Positions 36,124 through 45,720 of a DNA stretch of 64,000 nt are shown here, piece by piece (the stretch's first letter is position 1; every line of letters begins with the position of its first letter). The notes under the pieces were generated by a model, which was not told the DNA's origin, ran no database searches, and was given only the letters and a program-made list of their open reading frames with translations. The stretch is from CPC320 sp002684375 (GTDB taxonomy: Bacteria > Pseudomonadota > Alphaproteobacteria > Rhodobacterales > Rhodobacteraceae), in NCBI GenBank assembly GCA_965662545.1, contig CBFIHZ010000014.1:24804-88803 (forward strand). The letters run 5' to 3'. A program made the translations under genes and the position numbers.

Positions 36124-39021
36124 TCAGCCCAATTCGTTGAGGCGCGCGAGCGCCGCGTTCAACGCCGTCTCTTCGCCCTCGCGCTCAACAAGATTGGTCC
36201 GGGTTTCGGCCACAACTTCGGCTGGGGCGCTATCGACGAATTTCGGGTTCTTCAAACGTCCGCGCAGGCCGCCCAGTTCTTTGGCCAGCTTTTGTAAGGT
36301 CTTCTCAAGCCGCGCCTTTTCCGCGCCCACATCAATGATATCGGCTAAGGGCAGGGCAAAGCTGCCACCGGCCACCGCGATGCTGATACAGCCTTTAGGA
36401 AAGGCGTCAACCTCGGTCAAGCTTTCGACCCGTGCCAGTTTCTTGATCAGGGCCTCATTGCGCGCCCACGCGCCTTTGCCGGCGTCGTCCCAACCCGATA
36501 CCAACATCGGAATTTTCAGTCCCGCCGGCACATGCATCTGTTGTCGGGCGCTGCGAATATCATCGATCAGGCCGATGACCCAGTTCATTTCGCGGTCGGC
36601 CTCGGCGTCGATCAACTCGGCACCGTAAGTCGGCCAGTCGCCATGTACCAGCATTTTGTCGCGCGCACCGCTGCTGCCCCACAGTTCTTCGGTGATGAAG
36701 GGCATGATTGGATGCAGCATCAGCAGGCATTGGTCGATCACCCAGGCCATTGTGGCTTGGGTTTCAGCTTTGGTGGCGGCGTCTTCGCCCGACAACAGCG
36801 GTTTTGAAAACTCGACATACCAGTCGCAAACCTTGCCCCAGACAAACACATACAGCGCATTGGCCGCATCGTTGAAACGATAGGCCGCAAGGGCCGCATC
36901 AACCTCTTCGCGGACTTTAGCGGTTTCGCCGATAATCCAGCGGTTGACGGTGGCCTGTGCGGCAGGGATGCGTCCGTCGCCGCCAAAGGCGTGGTTCATT
37001 TCCGCAAAACGCGCTGCGTTCCACAGCTTGGTGCCAAAATTGCGATAGCCCTTGATCCGATCGACCGACAGTTTCAGCACGCCGCCAATGGCCGCCATTT
37101 GCGTCATGGTAAAACGCAGCGCATCGGCACCAAATTCGTCCACAATCTCAAGTGGATCAATCACGTTGCCCTTGGTCTTGGACATCTTGTGACCTTTTTC
37201 GTCGCGCACCAGCTGGTGCAGATAAACGGTGTGAAACGGGTCTTTGTCGACAACAGCCTGCTGCATCATCATCATTCGTGCCACCCAGAAAAACAAAATA
37301 TCCTGTCCCGTGATCAGAACATCGGTCGGGAAATATTTTTCCAGCGCGTCGGTCTGGTCGGGCCAGCCCAGCGTGCCGATCGGCCATAGGCCTGATGAAA
37401 ACCATGTGTCCAGCACATCAGGATCCCGCGTCAGCTTTACACCGACCCCGGCCTGTGCCTGCGCTTCGGCTTCGGATGCGGCGCAATATTGATTGCCGTT
37501 GGCGTCAAACCAAACCGGGATTTGATGCCCCCACCACAGCTGGCGCGAGATGCACCACGGCTCGATATTTTCCAGCCAGTGGTAATAGACTTTTTCACCG
37601 CTCTCGGGGATGATTTTGGTCCGGCCCTCGCGCACGGCCTGCAGCGCAGGACCAACGATTTTTGTGGTCTCAACAAACCATTGATCGGTAAGCATAGGCT
37701 CGATCACCACGCCCGAGCGGTCGCCAAAGGGCTGCATGATCGGTTTGTTTTCAACATAAGGCACGGTTTCGGTGATGTCTTCACCGGTCTCTTTGTCGGC
37801 GCGCGTAACCGTGGTCATCACCGCCAGCCCCTCGGCGGTGATATCGGCGATGATCTGGGTGCGGGCCTCAAACCGGTCAAGGTTGCGATAGGCCTCGGGC
37901 ACCATGTTGATGGCATCGACCTCGGCCTCGGTGAACGGCGCCCCCTGCGCATAACTTTGGGCTTTGGCAACCTCATCAGCATAGGACGCGCCATCCCCAC
38001 GCAGCACCCCACGGGTATCCATCAAGCGGTACATCGGGATGCCGCCACGCTTGGCCACCTGATAGTCGTTGAAGTCATGCGCGCCGGTGATTTTCACCGC
38101 ACCCGAGCCGAAATCGGGGTCGGGATAGTCATCGGTGATGATCGGGATCAAGCGGCGGTGTTCTTTTGGGCCAACCGGAATCTCGCACAGTTTGCCAACA
38201 ATTGGCGCATAGCGCAGATCATCGGGGTGCACCGCAACCGCGCCATCCCCCAGCATGGTTTCGGGGCGCGTGGTGGCGATAGAGATGTAATCACGGGTCT
38301 CTTCGAGCGTGATATTTCCGTCGGCATCTTTTTCGATATAGGTATAGCTCTCCCCCCCCGCGAGGGGGTATTTGAAATGCCACATATGGCCGTCAACTTC
38401 GGTATTCTCGACCTCAAGATCTGAGATAGCGGTCTCAAAATGCGGGTCCCAGTTGACCAGTCGCTTGCCGCGATAGATCAGACCCTTGTTGTACATATCA
38501 ACAAACACCTTGAGCACTGCATCATGGAAATTCGCGCTGTTTTCGTGGCCTGTGCGTGGATCGCCTGGGGCACCAGCCATGGTAAAGGCGTTGCGTGACC
38601 AGTCGCAGGAGGCCCCAAGCCGCTTTAACTGGTTAACAATGGTGCCGCCGTACTGGCCTTTCCATTCCCAGATTTTTGCAAGAAACTTCTCGCGGCCCAG
38701 ATCGCGGCGCCCCGGCTGACCCTGGCCGGCCAACATTTTTTCGACCTGTAATTGGGTTGCGATGCCGGCGTGATCCTGGCCCGGTTGCCACAGGGTGTCA
38801 AAGCCGCGCATTCGGTGCCAGCGGGTCAACACATCCTGCAGCGTGTTGTTGAACGCATGACCTACATGCAGCGCCCCCGTGACATTGGGTGGTGGGATCA
38901 TGATACAAAAGGTCTCGGGGCGCGATGCATTGGCCCCGGCGGTAAAGCTGCCGGATGTCTCCCATGCCTCATAGAGCCGGTTTTCGGCCTGCGCCGCATC
39001 AAAAGTTTTCTCGAGTGCCAT
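36124..39021 (-). CDS. valS: Valyl-tRNA synthetase
   Basis: A 965-residue class I synthetase. The HIGH-type motif is in PPPNVTGALHVGHAF near residue 45, the editing domain shows TTRPETMLGDGAVAVHP, and the KMSKS-type motif is HKMSKTKGNVIDPLE. The C-terminal 60 residues form the coiled-coil arm typical of ValRS. The ATG at 39021 opens the conserved MALEKTFDA; the frame is open to 39075. Confidence 0.96.
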   Translation of the reverse strand: MALEKTFDAAQAENRLYEAWETSGSFTAGANASRPETFCIMIPPPNVTGALHVGHAFNNTLQDVLTRWHRMRGFDTLWQPGQDHAGIATQLQVEKMLAGQGQPGRRDLGREKFLAKIWEWKGQYGGTIVNQLKRLGASCDWSRNAFTMAGAPGDPRTGHENSANFHDAVLKVFVDMYNKGLIYRGKRLVNWDPHFETAISDLEVENTEVDGHMWHFKYPLAGGESYTYIEKDADGNITLEETRDYISIATTRPETMLGDGAVAVHPDDLRYAPIVGKLCEIPVGPKEHRRLIPIITDDYPDPDFGSGAVKITGAHDFNDYQVAKRGGIPMYRLMDTRGVLRGDGASYADEVAKAQSYAQGAPFTEAEVDAINMVPEAYRNLDRFEARTQIIADITAEGLAVMTTVTRADKETGEDITETVPYVENKPIMQPFGDRSGVVIEPMLTDQWFVETTKIVGPALQAVREGRTKIIPESGEKVYYHWLENIEPWCISRQLWWGHQIPVWFDANGNQYCAASEAEAQAQAGVGVKLTRDPDVLDTWFSSGLWPIGTLGWPDQTDALEKYFPTDVLITGQDILFFWVARMMMMQQAVVDKDPFHTVYLHQLVRDEKGHKMSKTKGNVIDPLEIVDEFGADALRFTMTQMAAIGGVLKLSVDRIKGYRNFGTKLWNAARFAEMNHAFGGDGRIPAAQATVNRWIIGETAKVREEVDAALAAYRFNDAANALYVFVWGKVCDWYVEFSKPLLSGEDAATKAETQATMAWVIDQCLLMLHPIMPFITEELWGSSGARDKMLVHGDWPTYGAELIDAEADREMNWVIGLIDDIRSARQQMHVPAGLKIPMLVSGWDDAGKGAWARNEALIKKLARVESLTEVDAFPKGCISIAVAGGSFALPLADIIDVGAEKARLEKTLQKLAKELGGLRGRLKNPKFVDSAPAEVVAETRTNLVEREGEETALNAALARLNELG

Positions 39022-39160
39022 GGCTTGGGTTCCTGTGATCAGCTGTTGTCGCGTGGATAGCCGAGGCGGCCACAAAGGGAAAGCCTGTCACGACAATTTA
39101 TGCGCTGTTATGCGGTTCGCAATGCCCATTTCCGGCTCGACCGTAGATAATGTATTACGC

Positions 39161-41116
39161 CTATTGGTTGGGCGTGGCCGCCAAGCGCTCTCGCAGAACT
39201 GATGCCGGCGCAAATGTCTTGCCGTCGTATATTTGTGTTTCGGCGGTATAATTAAACCAGAACCTTTCTGTCGCGGTCTCGCGCAGGCGCAGTCCCTCGG
39301 GCAGATTTTGGGTGACAATCTCTGCCTCCGTGCAGGCGGCGGCCAAAATGCGCTGAAAAGCCTGCGGGTCTGGCCAGCCTGCCAGATATTGCACGCGCCC
39401 CTTGCGCATCATCGCTGGTTGCCCTTGGCATGTGCGTTCGGTCACCTCGGCTGTGCCGGTAAGCCGCTCGAAATAATGCTGGAAACATCCCCCCTTTTCC
39501 AGCGCAATCCCCATATCGGGGCGCAGGCTTTCCACCTGAGTGACGGTGGTGTCAAATCCCGGCAGGTCGGGCGGCAAAGGCAAGGTGATCTGCATATTTT
39601 CGGTACGGCAGGCACTGCGCGGGCCGATGATCACTGCCGCGCCGCAGCTGGCGAGATCAGCTTTTAGAGATTTGGGCATATGTATCATGCCGGGGGCCAT
39701 GATCAGTTTATAGTCTGACAAGTCGCGGGTATCGGGCGGCACAATATCGACTGAAAGCCCCAGCGCCCGCGCGGCGCGATAGCTCTCAAAGACCAGATCG
39801 AAATAGCGCATATTCTGACCGTGGGGCTGGATCGACCAACTGAAATCGGCGTCATAATCAAAAACAATCGCCACAGGCGCTTTGCAAAAATCTGCGGCTG
39901 GGGCTTTGGCAATCTCGTCGGCAACACGGCGGGCCTCGGCGAGACCGGGGGCCTCAGAGCTGTCGGGGTTCAGCAAGCCGCTGTGCAATTGTTCTTGGGC
40001 AAACGGCACTTGACGCCAGCGGAAATAGCACACGGTTTCGGCACCGTGGGCAAAGGCTTCCCACGTCCAAAGGCGAACCATGCCAGGCAGGGGTGCAGGG
40101 TTATAAGGTGCCCAGTTGACCGGCCCGGGTTGTTGTTCCATCACCCACCAGCGTCCCCGCCCAACAGCGCGGTAAAGATCGTGGTGAAAGGCTTGAAAGT
40201 CGGGGTCGCCCTGACGGGCAAATTTTTTCTTATAGGCTTCTGTCGCGGTGATGCGATCCTCGAGAAAGCCCAGAGGATAGCTGTCCCAACTGGCAATATC
40301 GAGATCGGCCCCCACATCAAAATGGTCAAAATCAGTGATCCGTCCCATGTAATTATGGGCGATCGGCGCCGGGGACCGGCGTCGGATGATATCCGTTTGT
40401 AATTTGTTAAAGCTGACAACCTGTTCTGATGTAAACCGTCTGAAATCAAGATGATGGCTGGGGTTGGCCTCGGTCACGGTCAGATTGGGTAGATCGATCT
40501 GCTCAAAATTGTCATACTCCATTGACCAGAACACATTACCCCAAGCGGTGTTCAACGCGGTGATATCGCCATCATTGCTGGCATGGTCAGTCCCGGGATA
40601 GCGGTTGCGCAACCATGTTTGAAACGCGCTCCGGGCGGCAGCAGAATAACTGATCGTGGTGTCGTGGCAGCCGTATTCATTATCGGTTTGCCATGCAGCA
40701 ACATAAGGGTTTTCTCCATAGCGGGCGGCCAGTTCTGTCACGATACGTGCGCAGTGCTGGCGGTAGCCGATATGGCTGAAACAATAGTGTCTACGGGCGC
40801 CAAATTTGCGGGGACGACCATCAATGTCTAGGGCCAGTATGTCCGGGTTTTGATCGACAATCCAGCGGGGCGGGGTTGCCGTGGGAGTGCCGAGCACAAC
40901 CTTCAGGCCGGCACTGCCCAAAATGTCGATGGCACGATCGAGCCAGCCCCAGTTATACTGCCCGGGTTGTGGTTCGAGACGGCTCCAGGCGAATTCACCG
41001 ATACGCACCCAAGTAAGCCCGGCTTTGACCATTTTCTCCGCATCGCATTGCCAGATTTCTGGCGGCCAGTGTTCGGGATAATAACAGCAACCAAGACTGC
41101 GCGGGTGGGCGGTCAT
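39161..41116 (-). CDS. Beta-galactosidase, glycoside hydrolase family 42
   Basis: A 651-residue cytoplasmic GH42 enzyme splitting beta-galactosides. The acid/base glutamate is E147 in WQTDNEYGC and the nucleophile E326 in WWVMEQQPGPVNWAP. The N-terminal YYPEHWPPEIWQ and TPTATPPRW are family blocks, and a trimerisation and C-terminal beta domain follow. There is no signal peptide. It is the last gene of the galactoside operon, coupled by an ATGA overlap to the lactonase gene. Confidence 0.92.
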   Translation of the reverse strand: MTAHPRSLGCCYYPEHWPPEIWQCDAEKMVKAGLTWVRIGEFAWSRLEPQPGQYNWGWLDRAIDILGSAGLKVVLGTPTATPPRWIVDQNPDILALDIDGRPRKFGARRHYCFSHIGYRQHCARIVTELAARYGENPYVAAWQTDNEYGCHDTTISYSAAARSAFQTWLRNRYPGTDHASNDGDITALNTAWGNVFWSMEYDNFEQIDLPNLTVTEANPSHHLDFRRFTSEQVVSFNKLQTDIIRRRSPAPIAHNYMGRITDFDHFDVGADLDIASWDSYPLGFLEDRITATEAYKKKFARQGDPDFQAFHHDLYRAVGRGRWWVMEQQPGPVNWAPYNPAPLPGMVRLWTWEAFAHGAETVCYFRWRQVPFAQEQLHSGLLNPDSSEAPGLAEARRVADEIAKAPAADFCKAPVAIVFDYDADFSWSIQPHGQNMRYFDLVFESYRAARALGLSVDIVPPDTRDLSDYKLIMAPGMIHMPKSLKADLASCGAAVIIGPRSACRTENMQITLPLPPDLPGFDTTVTQVESLRPDMGIALEKGGCFQHYFERLTGTAEVTERTCQGQPAMMRKGRVQYLAGWPDPQAFQRILAAACTEAEIVTQNLPEGLRLRETATERFWFNYTAETQIYDGKTFAPASVLRERLAATPNQ

Positions 41117-41964
41117 AAGATCACTCGATGCTCTGGTTGGCCAGTATAGGGCGTATCGCAGGCAAAACTTTGCCCCGCTTGGGGCTCACGGTCATTCAAT
41201 CCCACAGCGGCCGAGGTGGCGTACAGGGTCTGCATCCTGTCACCGCCAAATGCAGGACAGGACATTTGACTGGTGGGAAAGTTGATTGCAGATAAAAACT
41301 GACCGTCTGGTGCGTAGCGCGCTATCCGTGATGATCCCCATTGTGCGTTCCAAACGCAGCCTTCGGTATCGACCACGGCGCCGTCGGGATATCTGTCCTC
41401 GGCGGAGAGATCCAGCCAAAGCTCTGGGTCGCCCTCAGGCCAGCCGTCATCGCGCGACAGCGGCTGACGCAGAATCGTCTGTGTGGCGGTATCGGCAAAA
41501 TAGGCGTATTTGCGGTTGGGCGAAAAACAGATCGCGTTGCTGATTGAGATCGCCCTGTAAAGTGGGCGCAACATGCCTTGATAATAGCGGTATATCACAC
41601 CGAGGCCTGCTTCCGCCTGTTTGCCCATGGTGCCGATCCAGAACCCACCCCAAGGGTCAGCGCGTCCGTCATTTGATCGGGTGCGCAGGTCCTTGGCCTC
41701 GAGTGCAACCACGGTTTGCTGGACCTGGGTGACCAGATTAAAGCTGAACAATCGGGTTTCCGAGGCAATCAGCAGCCTGTCGTGGTCAATCCAACCGGCG
41801 GCTGAGACGTGCTCGTCAAACTGCCAATAGTGTTCCGTGTCACCCAAGCGGGTGATCAGGCGCTTGGCGAGAATATCAAACCAGAACAGCTGTTGCCGTT
41901 CGGGGTGCCAAAGCGGGCCCTCACCCAATTTGCATTTGGTATCGCTGAAGATCGTGACGGTCAT
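41113..41964 (-). CDS. SMP-30/gluconolactonase-family lactonase (probably galactonolactonase)
   Basis: A 283-residue six-bladed beta-propeller hydrolase. Metal-site residues are visible in KLGEGPLWH, SNDGRADPWGGFWIGTMG, NAICFSP and YPDGAVVDTEG. The family opens sugar lactones; between dgoA and the beta-galactosidase gene the likely substrate is galactono-lactone from the sugar dehydrogenase. Both neighbours overlap by 4 bases. Confidence 0.88.
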   Translation of the reverse strand: MTVTIFSDTKCKLGEGPLWHPERQQLFWFDILAKRLITRLGDTEHYWQFDEHVSAAGWIDHDRLLIASETRLFSFNLVTQVQQTVVALEAKDLRTRSNDGRADPWGGFWIGTMGKQAEAGLGVIYRYYQGMLRPLYRAISISNAICFSPNRKYAYFADTATQTILRQPLSRDDGWPEGDPELWLDLSAEDRYPDGAVVDTEGCVWNAQWGSSRIARYAPDGQFLSAINFPTSQMSCPAFGGDRMQTLYATSAAVGLNDREPQAGQSFACDTPYTGQPEHRVIL

Positions 41965-42569
41965 GCGCCCCCCATTCTGTCATAGGCTGCGACCAGATCG
42001 CGGGCCTTGGCGGCAACGGTCTGGATGGCCATACCGGGTGTATAAAGCCCGGTGCCGATACCAAAGCCGGTGACCCCGGCATCGTGCCATGTTTTGAAAC
42101 TTTCCGGGCCCACTCCGCCGACGGCATAGACGCGTGTTTCGGGGGGCAGCACGGCGCGCAAGGCGGCAAGACCCTTTGGCCCTAAAAGGAACGACGGGAA
42201 CAATTTCAATCCGTCGGCGCCGGCGCGCAGTGCCGCAAAGCATTCCGAAGGCGTCAGAACCCCAGGAAAGGACTGCAGTCCGGCGGCCTTGGTGGCGGTG
42301 ATCACCGCGAGGTTGCAATCGGGGGATACGATCATTTTGCCGCCGGCCTGCGCCACGGCGTCAACGTCTTGGGGCGACAGCACTGTGCCGGCGCCAATGA
42401 GGGCTCGATCTCCAAACGCTTTGGCCATTGCGGCGATACTGTCCAGAGGCTGGGGTGAGTTCAGCGGCACTTCTATTTTGTCGATCCCTGCGGCAACCAG
42501 CGCGGCTGTGACAGCCAGCACCTCATCGGGAGTGATACCACGCAAAATTGCAATAATGTCTCGGCTCAT
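41961..42569 (-). CDS. dgoA: 2-dehydro-3-deoxy-6-phosphogalactonate aldolase
   Basis: A 202-residue KDPG/KDPGal aldolase-family TIM barrel. The Schiff-base lysine is K122 in GLKLFPSFLLGPKGL, with KIEVPLNSPQPLDSI, GAGTVLSPQDV and IVSPDCN around the site; the LNSP form is typical of DgoA. It splits KDPGal into pyruvate and glyceraldehyde-3-phosphate. ATGA overlaps connect it to dgoK and the lactonase. Confidence 0.92.
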   Translation of the reverse strand: MSRDIIAILRGITPDEVLAVTAALVAAGIDKIEVPLNSPQPLDSIAAMAKAFGDRALIGAGTVLSPQDVDAVAQAGGKMIVSPDCNLAVITATKAAGLQSFPGVLTPSECFAALRAGADGLKLFPSFLLGPKGLAALRAVLPPETRVYAVGGVGPESFKTWHDAGVTGFGIGTGLYTPGMAIQTVAAKARDLVAAYDRMGGA

Positions 42570-43516
42570 TTTGTCAGCTCCTGAAGGGTGTTATATGCGG
42601 ATTTTAGCCCGTCCAGGGTCATCCGTTCGGTGGCGGTCATTTTGACAGGGCTTCCCTGTGCTGTCAGGGCTCTGCAATAGGCCTGTGCGACCTCTGTGTC
42701 GCCCAGCACCGCCACCTGCGTGCCCAGCCAATAGGGTCGCGCCGCCGCCAGTTCCAGACCGATTAGCAATCCTGAAAGCCGCGCGCGCGCCGCCTCGGGC
42801 GGCAGGGTCGCGATTAAGGATTGGGCGCGCAGGGTAAACAGCTGTGCCGCGATAGCTGCGGGCCGGCTGATGGCATCATCGATGGCGTTTGTGAACATCT
42901 CATCGTTCCAGCCAGTTGCACCAACATTGTGGCGCAGCACCGATTCCTTGCAGAGCAGCGCGAACAGTTCGCCGGTCATAAAGGTCTGAAAACTAACCAC
43001 TTCACCGGCGCTGATATGCACCCATTTGCTGTGGGTGCCAGGCAGGCATAGCACCCCGTCATACTGAGGGTTTCTGCTTAGAAACCCGGCGATCTGGGTC
43101 TCTTCGCCACGCATGACATCTGGGGGGGATATCTGTTTGATCCCCGGCAGAAGATAAACCTCAATGCGGGGATCTTTTGTGGTGACACGGGTTGCATGCT
43201 CACCGCTTGGCGGCGGTGTCGGACAGGGCGCATAGGGCGCTTCCTGCCAGCCCTGACGTGAGCCGACCATGCCGCAGCATATGACATCCATGGGATGCTT
43301 GGGTTGCAAGTCCTGTGACAAGAGATCCAGTAAGGTGGCTTCATATTCGGTCGATTGCAGCTGTACCATACCCTGTTCGGTTTCGGTCTGACGGATCATG
43401 TTATGATTGTGATCAAGTAGCCAAAGCCGCAGATGTGTGGTGCCCCAGTCAACGGCGGCCCAATGCGCCGGGCCGGTATGCGAGCCGGTGTGTGAGCCGG
43501 TGTGTGAGGCGGTCAT
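42566..43516 (-). CDS. dgoK: 2-dehydro-3-deoxygalactonokinase
   Basis: A 316-residue kinase phosphorylating 2-keto-3-deoxygalactonate. The ATP-site start AAVDWGTTHLRLWLLD, CCGMVGSRQGWQEAPY and LCLPGTHSKWVHI match DgoK. The first 16 residues are an odd extension in which SHTG occurs three times, encoded by a 12-bp tandem repeat at 43472-43507. The gene overlaps its neighbours by 4 bases at both ends. Confidence 0.9.
   Translation of the reverse strand: MTASHTGSHTGSHTGPAHWAAVDWGTTHLRLWLLDHNHNMIRQTETEQGMVQLQSTEYEATLLDLLSQDLQPKHPMDVICCGMVGSRQGWQEAPYAPCPTPPPSGEHATRVTTKDPRIEVYLLPGIKQISPPDVMRGEETQIAGFLSRNPQYDGVLCLPGTHSKWVHISAGEVVSFQTFMTGELFALLCKESVLRHNVGATGWNDEMFTNAIDDAISRPAAIAAQLFTLRAQSLIATLPPEAARARLSGLLIGLELAAARPYWLGTQVAVLGDTEVAQAYCRALTAQGSPVKMTATERMTLDGLKSAYNTLQELTK
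43472..43507 (-). repeat. 12-bp tandem repeat at the 5' end of dgoK
   Basis: Three units of TCACACACCGGC (the third reads TCGCATACCGGC) encode SHTG three times directly after the start. The first two units are identical, suggesting slippage-prone DNA. Copy-number change would keep the frame. Confidence 0.8.
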
Positions 43517-44283
43517 CCGCTCACCACAACCCCGCCATCGACGGCCCAGAGTTGACTTGTTACCATTTTACTCGCCGATGAGGCCAGAAATAAAACGGTC
43601 GGAACGATATCCGCAGGCTCAAGCGTATCAGTCAGGCATTGGCGGGCGACATGCGCGGCAAGGGCTTCGGGCGTGACCCAAAGTTCTTTTTGTTTTTCCG
43701 TCAGAACCCAACCCGGTGCAATGGTGTTGACCCGTATCCGGTCGCGGCCAAATTCACGCGCCATAGATCGCGTCAGTCCGGTGATGCCGGCGTTCGCCGT
43801 TGTATAGCTGGGATAGCCAGCGTTGCCCATCATATAGCTGATCGAGGAAAAATTGATGATCGCGCCCCCGCCATTGGCCTGCATGCCTTTAATTACCGCC
43901 TGGCAGGCAAAGAAATATGCCTTGAGATTGATCGCCTGGGTTTGATCCCAAAAGGCTTCGGTGACCTCTTGGGTGCTGTGGCGCACATCATTGGCCGCGT
44001 TGTTGACCAAAACAGTCACTGTCCCATGGGCTGTGGCAGCCTGTGCGATGGCGGCCTGCAGGGCGCTGGTATCGGTGATGTCGCAGGGGATATACAGCGG
44101 TCTTTGACCGTAAGTTTCATCCATCCGGTCGCAAAAGTCAGCGGCATCCGAGCGTTGGACAAAGGCGACGCGGGCGCCTTGCTGCAAAAAACCTTCAGTG
44201 AGCGCGGCACCGATGCCAGAGCCCCCCCCGGTAATGAAGACGCTGGCGTCTTTGAGATCTTGAAAAGAAGCTGTGGGTGTCAT
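43513..44283 (-). CDS. SDR-family sugar dehydrogenase (galactose dehydrogenase-like) lacking the catalytic lysine
   Basis: A 256-residue classical SDR. The coenzyme motif is TGGGSGIG, then NNAAND, and the active-site serine and tyrosine are in FSSISYMM and YPSY. The active-site motif should read YxxxK but is YTTAN: the lysine position is AAC (asparagine, 43792-43794). The rest, RIRVNTIAPGWVLTEKQ and VDGGVVVSG, fits SDRs of sugar oxidation operons. In context it would oxidise galactose to galactonolactone. Loss of the lysine normally cripples SDRs, so activity is doubtful. Confidence 0.82.
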   Translation of the reverse strand: MTPTASFQDLKDASVFITGGGSGIGAALTEGFLQQGARVAFVQRSDAADFCDRMDETYGQRPLYIPCDITDTSALQAAIAQAATAHGTVTVLVNNAANDVRHSTQEVTEAFWDQTQAINLKAYFFACQAVIKGMQANGGGAIINFSSISYMMGNAGYPSYTTANAGITGLTRSMAREFGRDRIRVNTIAPGWVLTEKQKELWVTPEALAAHVARQCLTDTLEPADIVPTVLFLASSASKMVTSQLWAVDGGVVVSG

Positions 44284-44350
44284 GTGGCGGGTACCTTTCG
44301 AATGCGGGCCGGGGCGGCATGGGGCGTTTCAGGGCAGTAAAAATATAGCG

Positions 44351-45709
44351 TCATGCGGCTGTTGCAGTGTTGAGCCACTGTGGCAACCACTTCTCATGGG
44401 CGGTTAATAAATCGTCGACAAGGCGACGGATTTGACCCAGATCCAACTCTGCGGCTGTGCGCGGATCCAGCATCGCGGCGTGATAGATATGGTCGCGATT
44501 TTCCATAAGCAGCGCTTGAACCGTCAACTCCTGTACATTGACATTGGTCCGCATCATCGCAATCAGCTGTGGTGGAATGTCATGGACAGGTTCCGGGTGT
44601 AGGCCTTTTCCATCGACGCGGCATGGGACCTCAACGGCGGCACCTTCTGGTAATTGTGGGATCAGGCCTTTGTTGGCCATATTGCCATAGATGGTGCACG
44701 CCGTGCCGCCCTGCAGCGCATTCATGATTTGCGCGGCATATTCGTGGCTTTGGGTAACCTTGATCTGCTCGGTGTCACGATAGGCTTTGGCCTGCTGGCC
44801 CCAATCGGCGATTTGTTCTTCACAGCGCTTTGGATACTCATCGAGCGGAATTTTGAAGGTGTCAATCAAATCAGGACGGTGAGATTTAATGAACCATGGC
44901 ACGTATTCGGCGAAATGCTCGGAGGATTCTGTGACGAAATACCCAAATTGTTTCATCACCTCGTAGCGCACATAATTATGGCAGCGTGGATTGTTGCCAG
45001 TGGTGCTTGGCAAGCGACCCGTGTGATAGCCCCGTTGTAGGGCGGGATAGAGATTGCCATACGATCCATCTTTCTGTTTGGCAGAAAGATCCAGATAAAA
45101 CGCCATATGGTTGATGCCGGCGGCGCGATAGCGCAGATCTTCGACAGCAAGGTCCAGATCGCGGGCCAGTTCCTCGGCAGTGCCTTGGACCGAATGGCAC
45201 AGGCCTACCTGTTTGATGTCGGGAAAGCGCGCGCTGATCGCCCAGGTGTTGATCGCCATCGGATTTACATATTGCAGCAAGGTCGCATCGGGGCAGACCG
45301 CGCGCATATCTTCGCAGACCGACCACAAGTGGGGCACAGTGCGCAGGCCGCGCATAATGCCGCCAATACCCAATGTGTCGGCTATGGTTTGATCCAAACC
45401 ATAGCTTTTGGGCAGATCAAAATCGGTGGTGGTGCAAGGTTTATATCCGCCAATTTGGAACGCAACAATGACGAAATCAGCCCCCTCAAGAGCCGCACGT
45501 TGTGATCGGTAAGTGGCGACCTGCGCTTTTGCCCCCATCGCGTCAATCATTTTTGTGGCCACAAGTCGCGAGTCTTCGAGCCGCATGGGATCAATATCCA
45601 TCAAGGCGAATTGCGCCGAAGATAATCTTGGAAAATGCAGACAATCACCAATAATATTTTTCATGAAAACCGTCGACCCGGCACCAATGAAAGCAATTTT
45701 GGGTGTCAT
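44351..45709 (-). CDS. melA: Alpha-galactosidase, glycoside hydrolase family 4
   Basis: A 452-residue GH4 enzyme that needs NAD+ and Mn2+. The N-terminal Rossmann motif is IAFIGAGSTVFMKN; the metal cysteine and histidine lie in GLCHSVQG and GINHMAFYL; YVNPMAINTWA is also conserved. The family hydrolyses alpha-galactosides such as melibiose and raffinose by an oxidation-elimination path. It follows the importer permeases by 11 bases. Confidence 0.92.
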   Translation of the reverse strand: MTPKIAFIGAGSTVFMKNIIGDCLHFPRLSSAQFALMDIDPMRLEDSRLVATKMIDAMGAKAQVATYRSQRAALEGADFVIVAFQIGGYKPCTTTDFDLPKSYGLDQTIADTLGIGGIMRGLRTVPHLWSVCEDMRAVCPDATLLQYVNPMAINTWAISARFPDIKQVGLCHSVQGTAEELARDLDLAVEDLRYRAAGINHMAFYLDLSAKQKDGSYGNLYPALQRGYHTGRLPSTTGNNPRCHNYVRYEVMKQFGYFVTESSEHFAEYVPWFIKSHRPDLIDTFKIPLDEYPKRCEEQIADWGQQAKAYRDTEQIKVTQSHEYAAQIMNALQGGTACTIYGNMANKGLIPQLPEGAAVEVPCRVDGKGLHPEPVHDIPPQLIAMMRTNVNVQELTVQALLMENRDHIYHAAMLDPRTAAELDLGQIRRLVDDLLTAHEKWLPQWLNTATAA

Positions 45710-45720
45710 GGGTCAGGTCC

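Noticed and set aside
37489..38424. 311-codon plus-strand frame
   Set aside because: It lies entirely antisense to valS and reflects codon bias of that gene.
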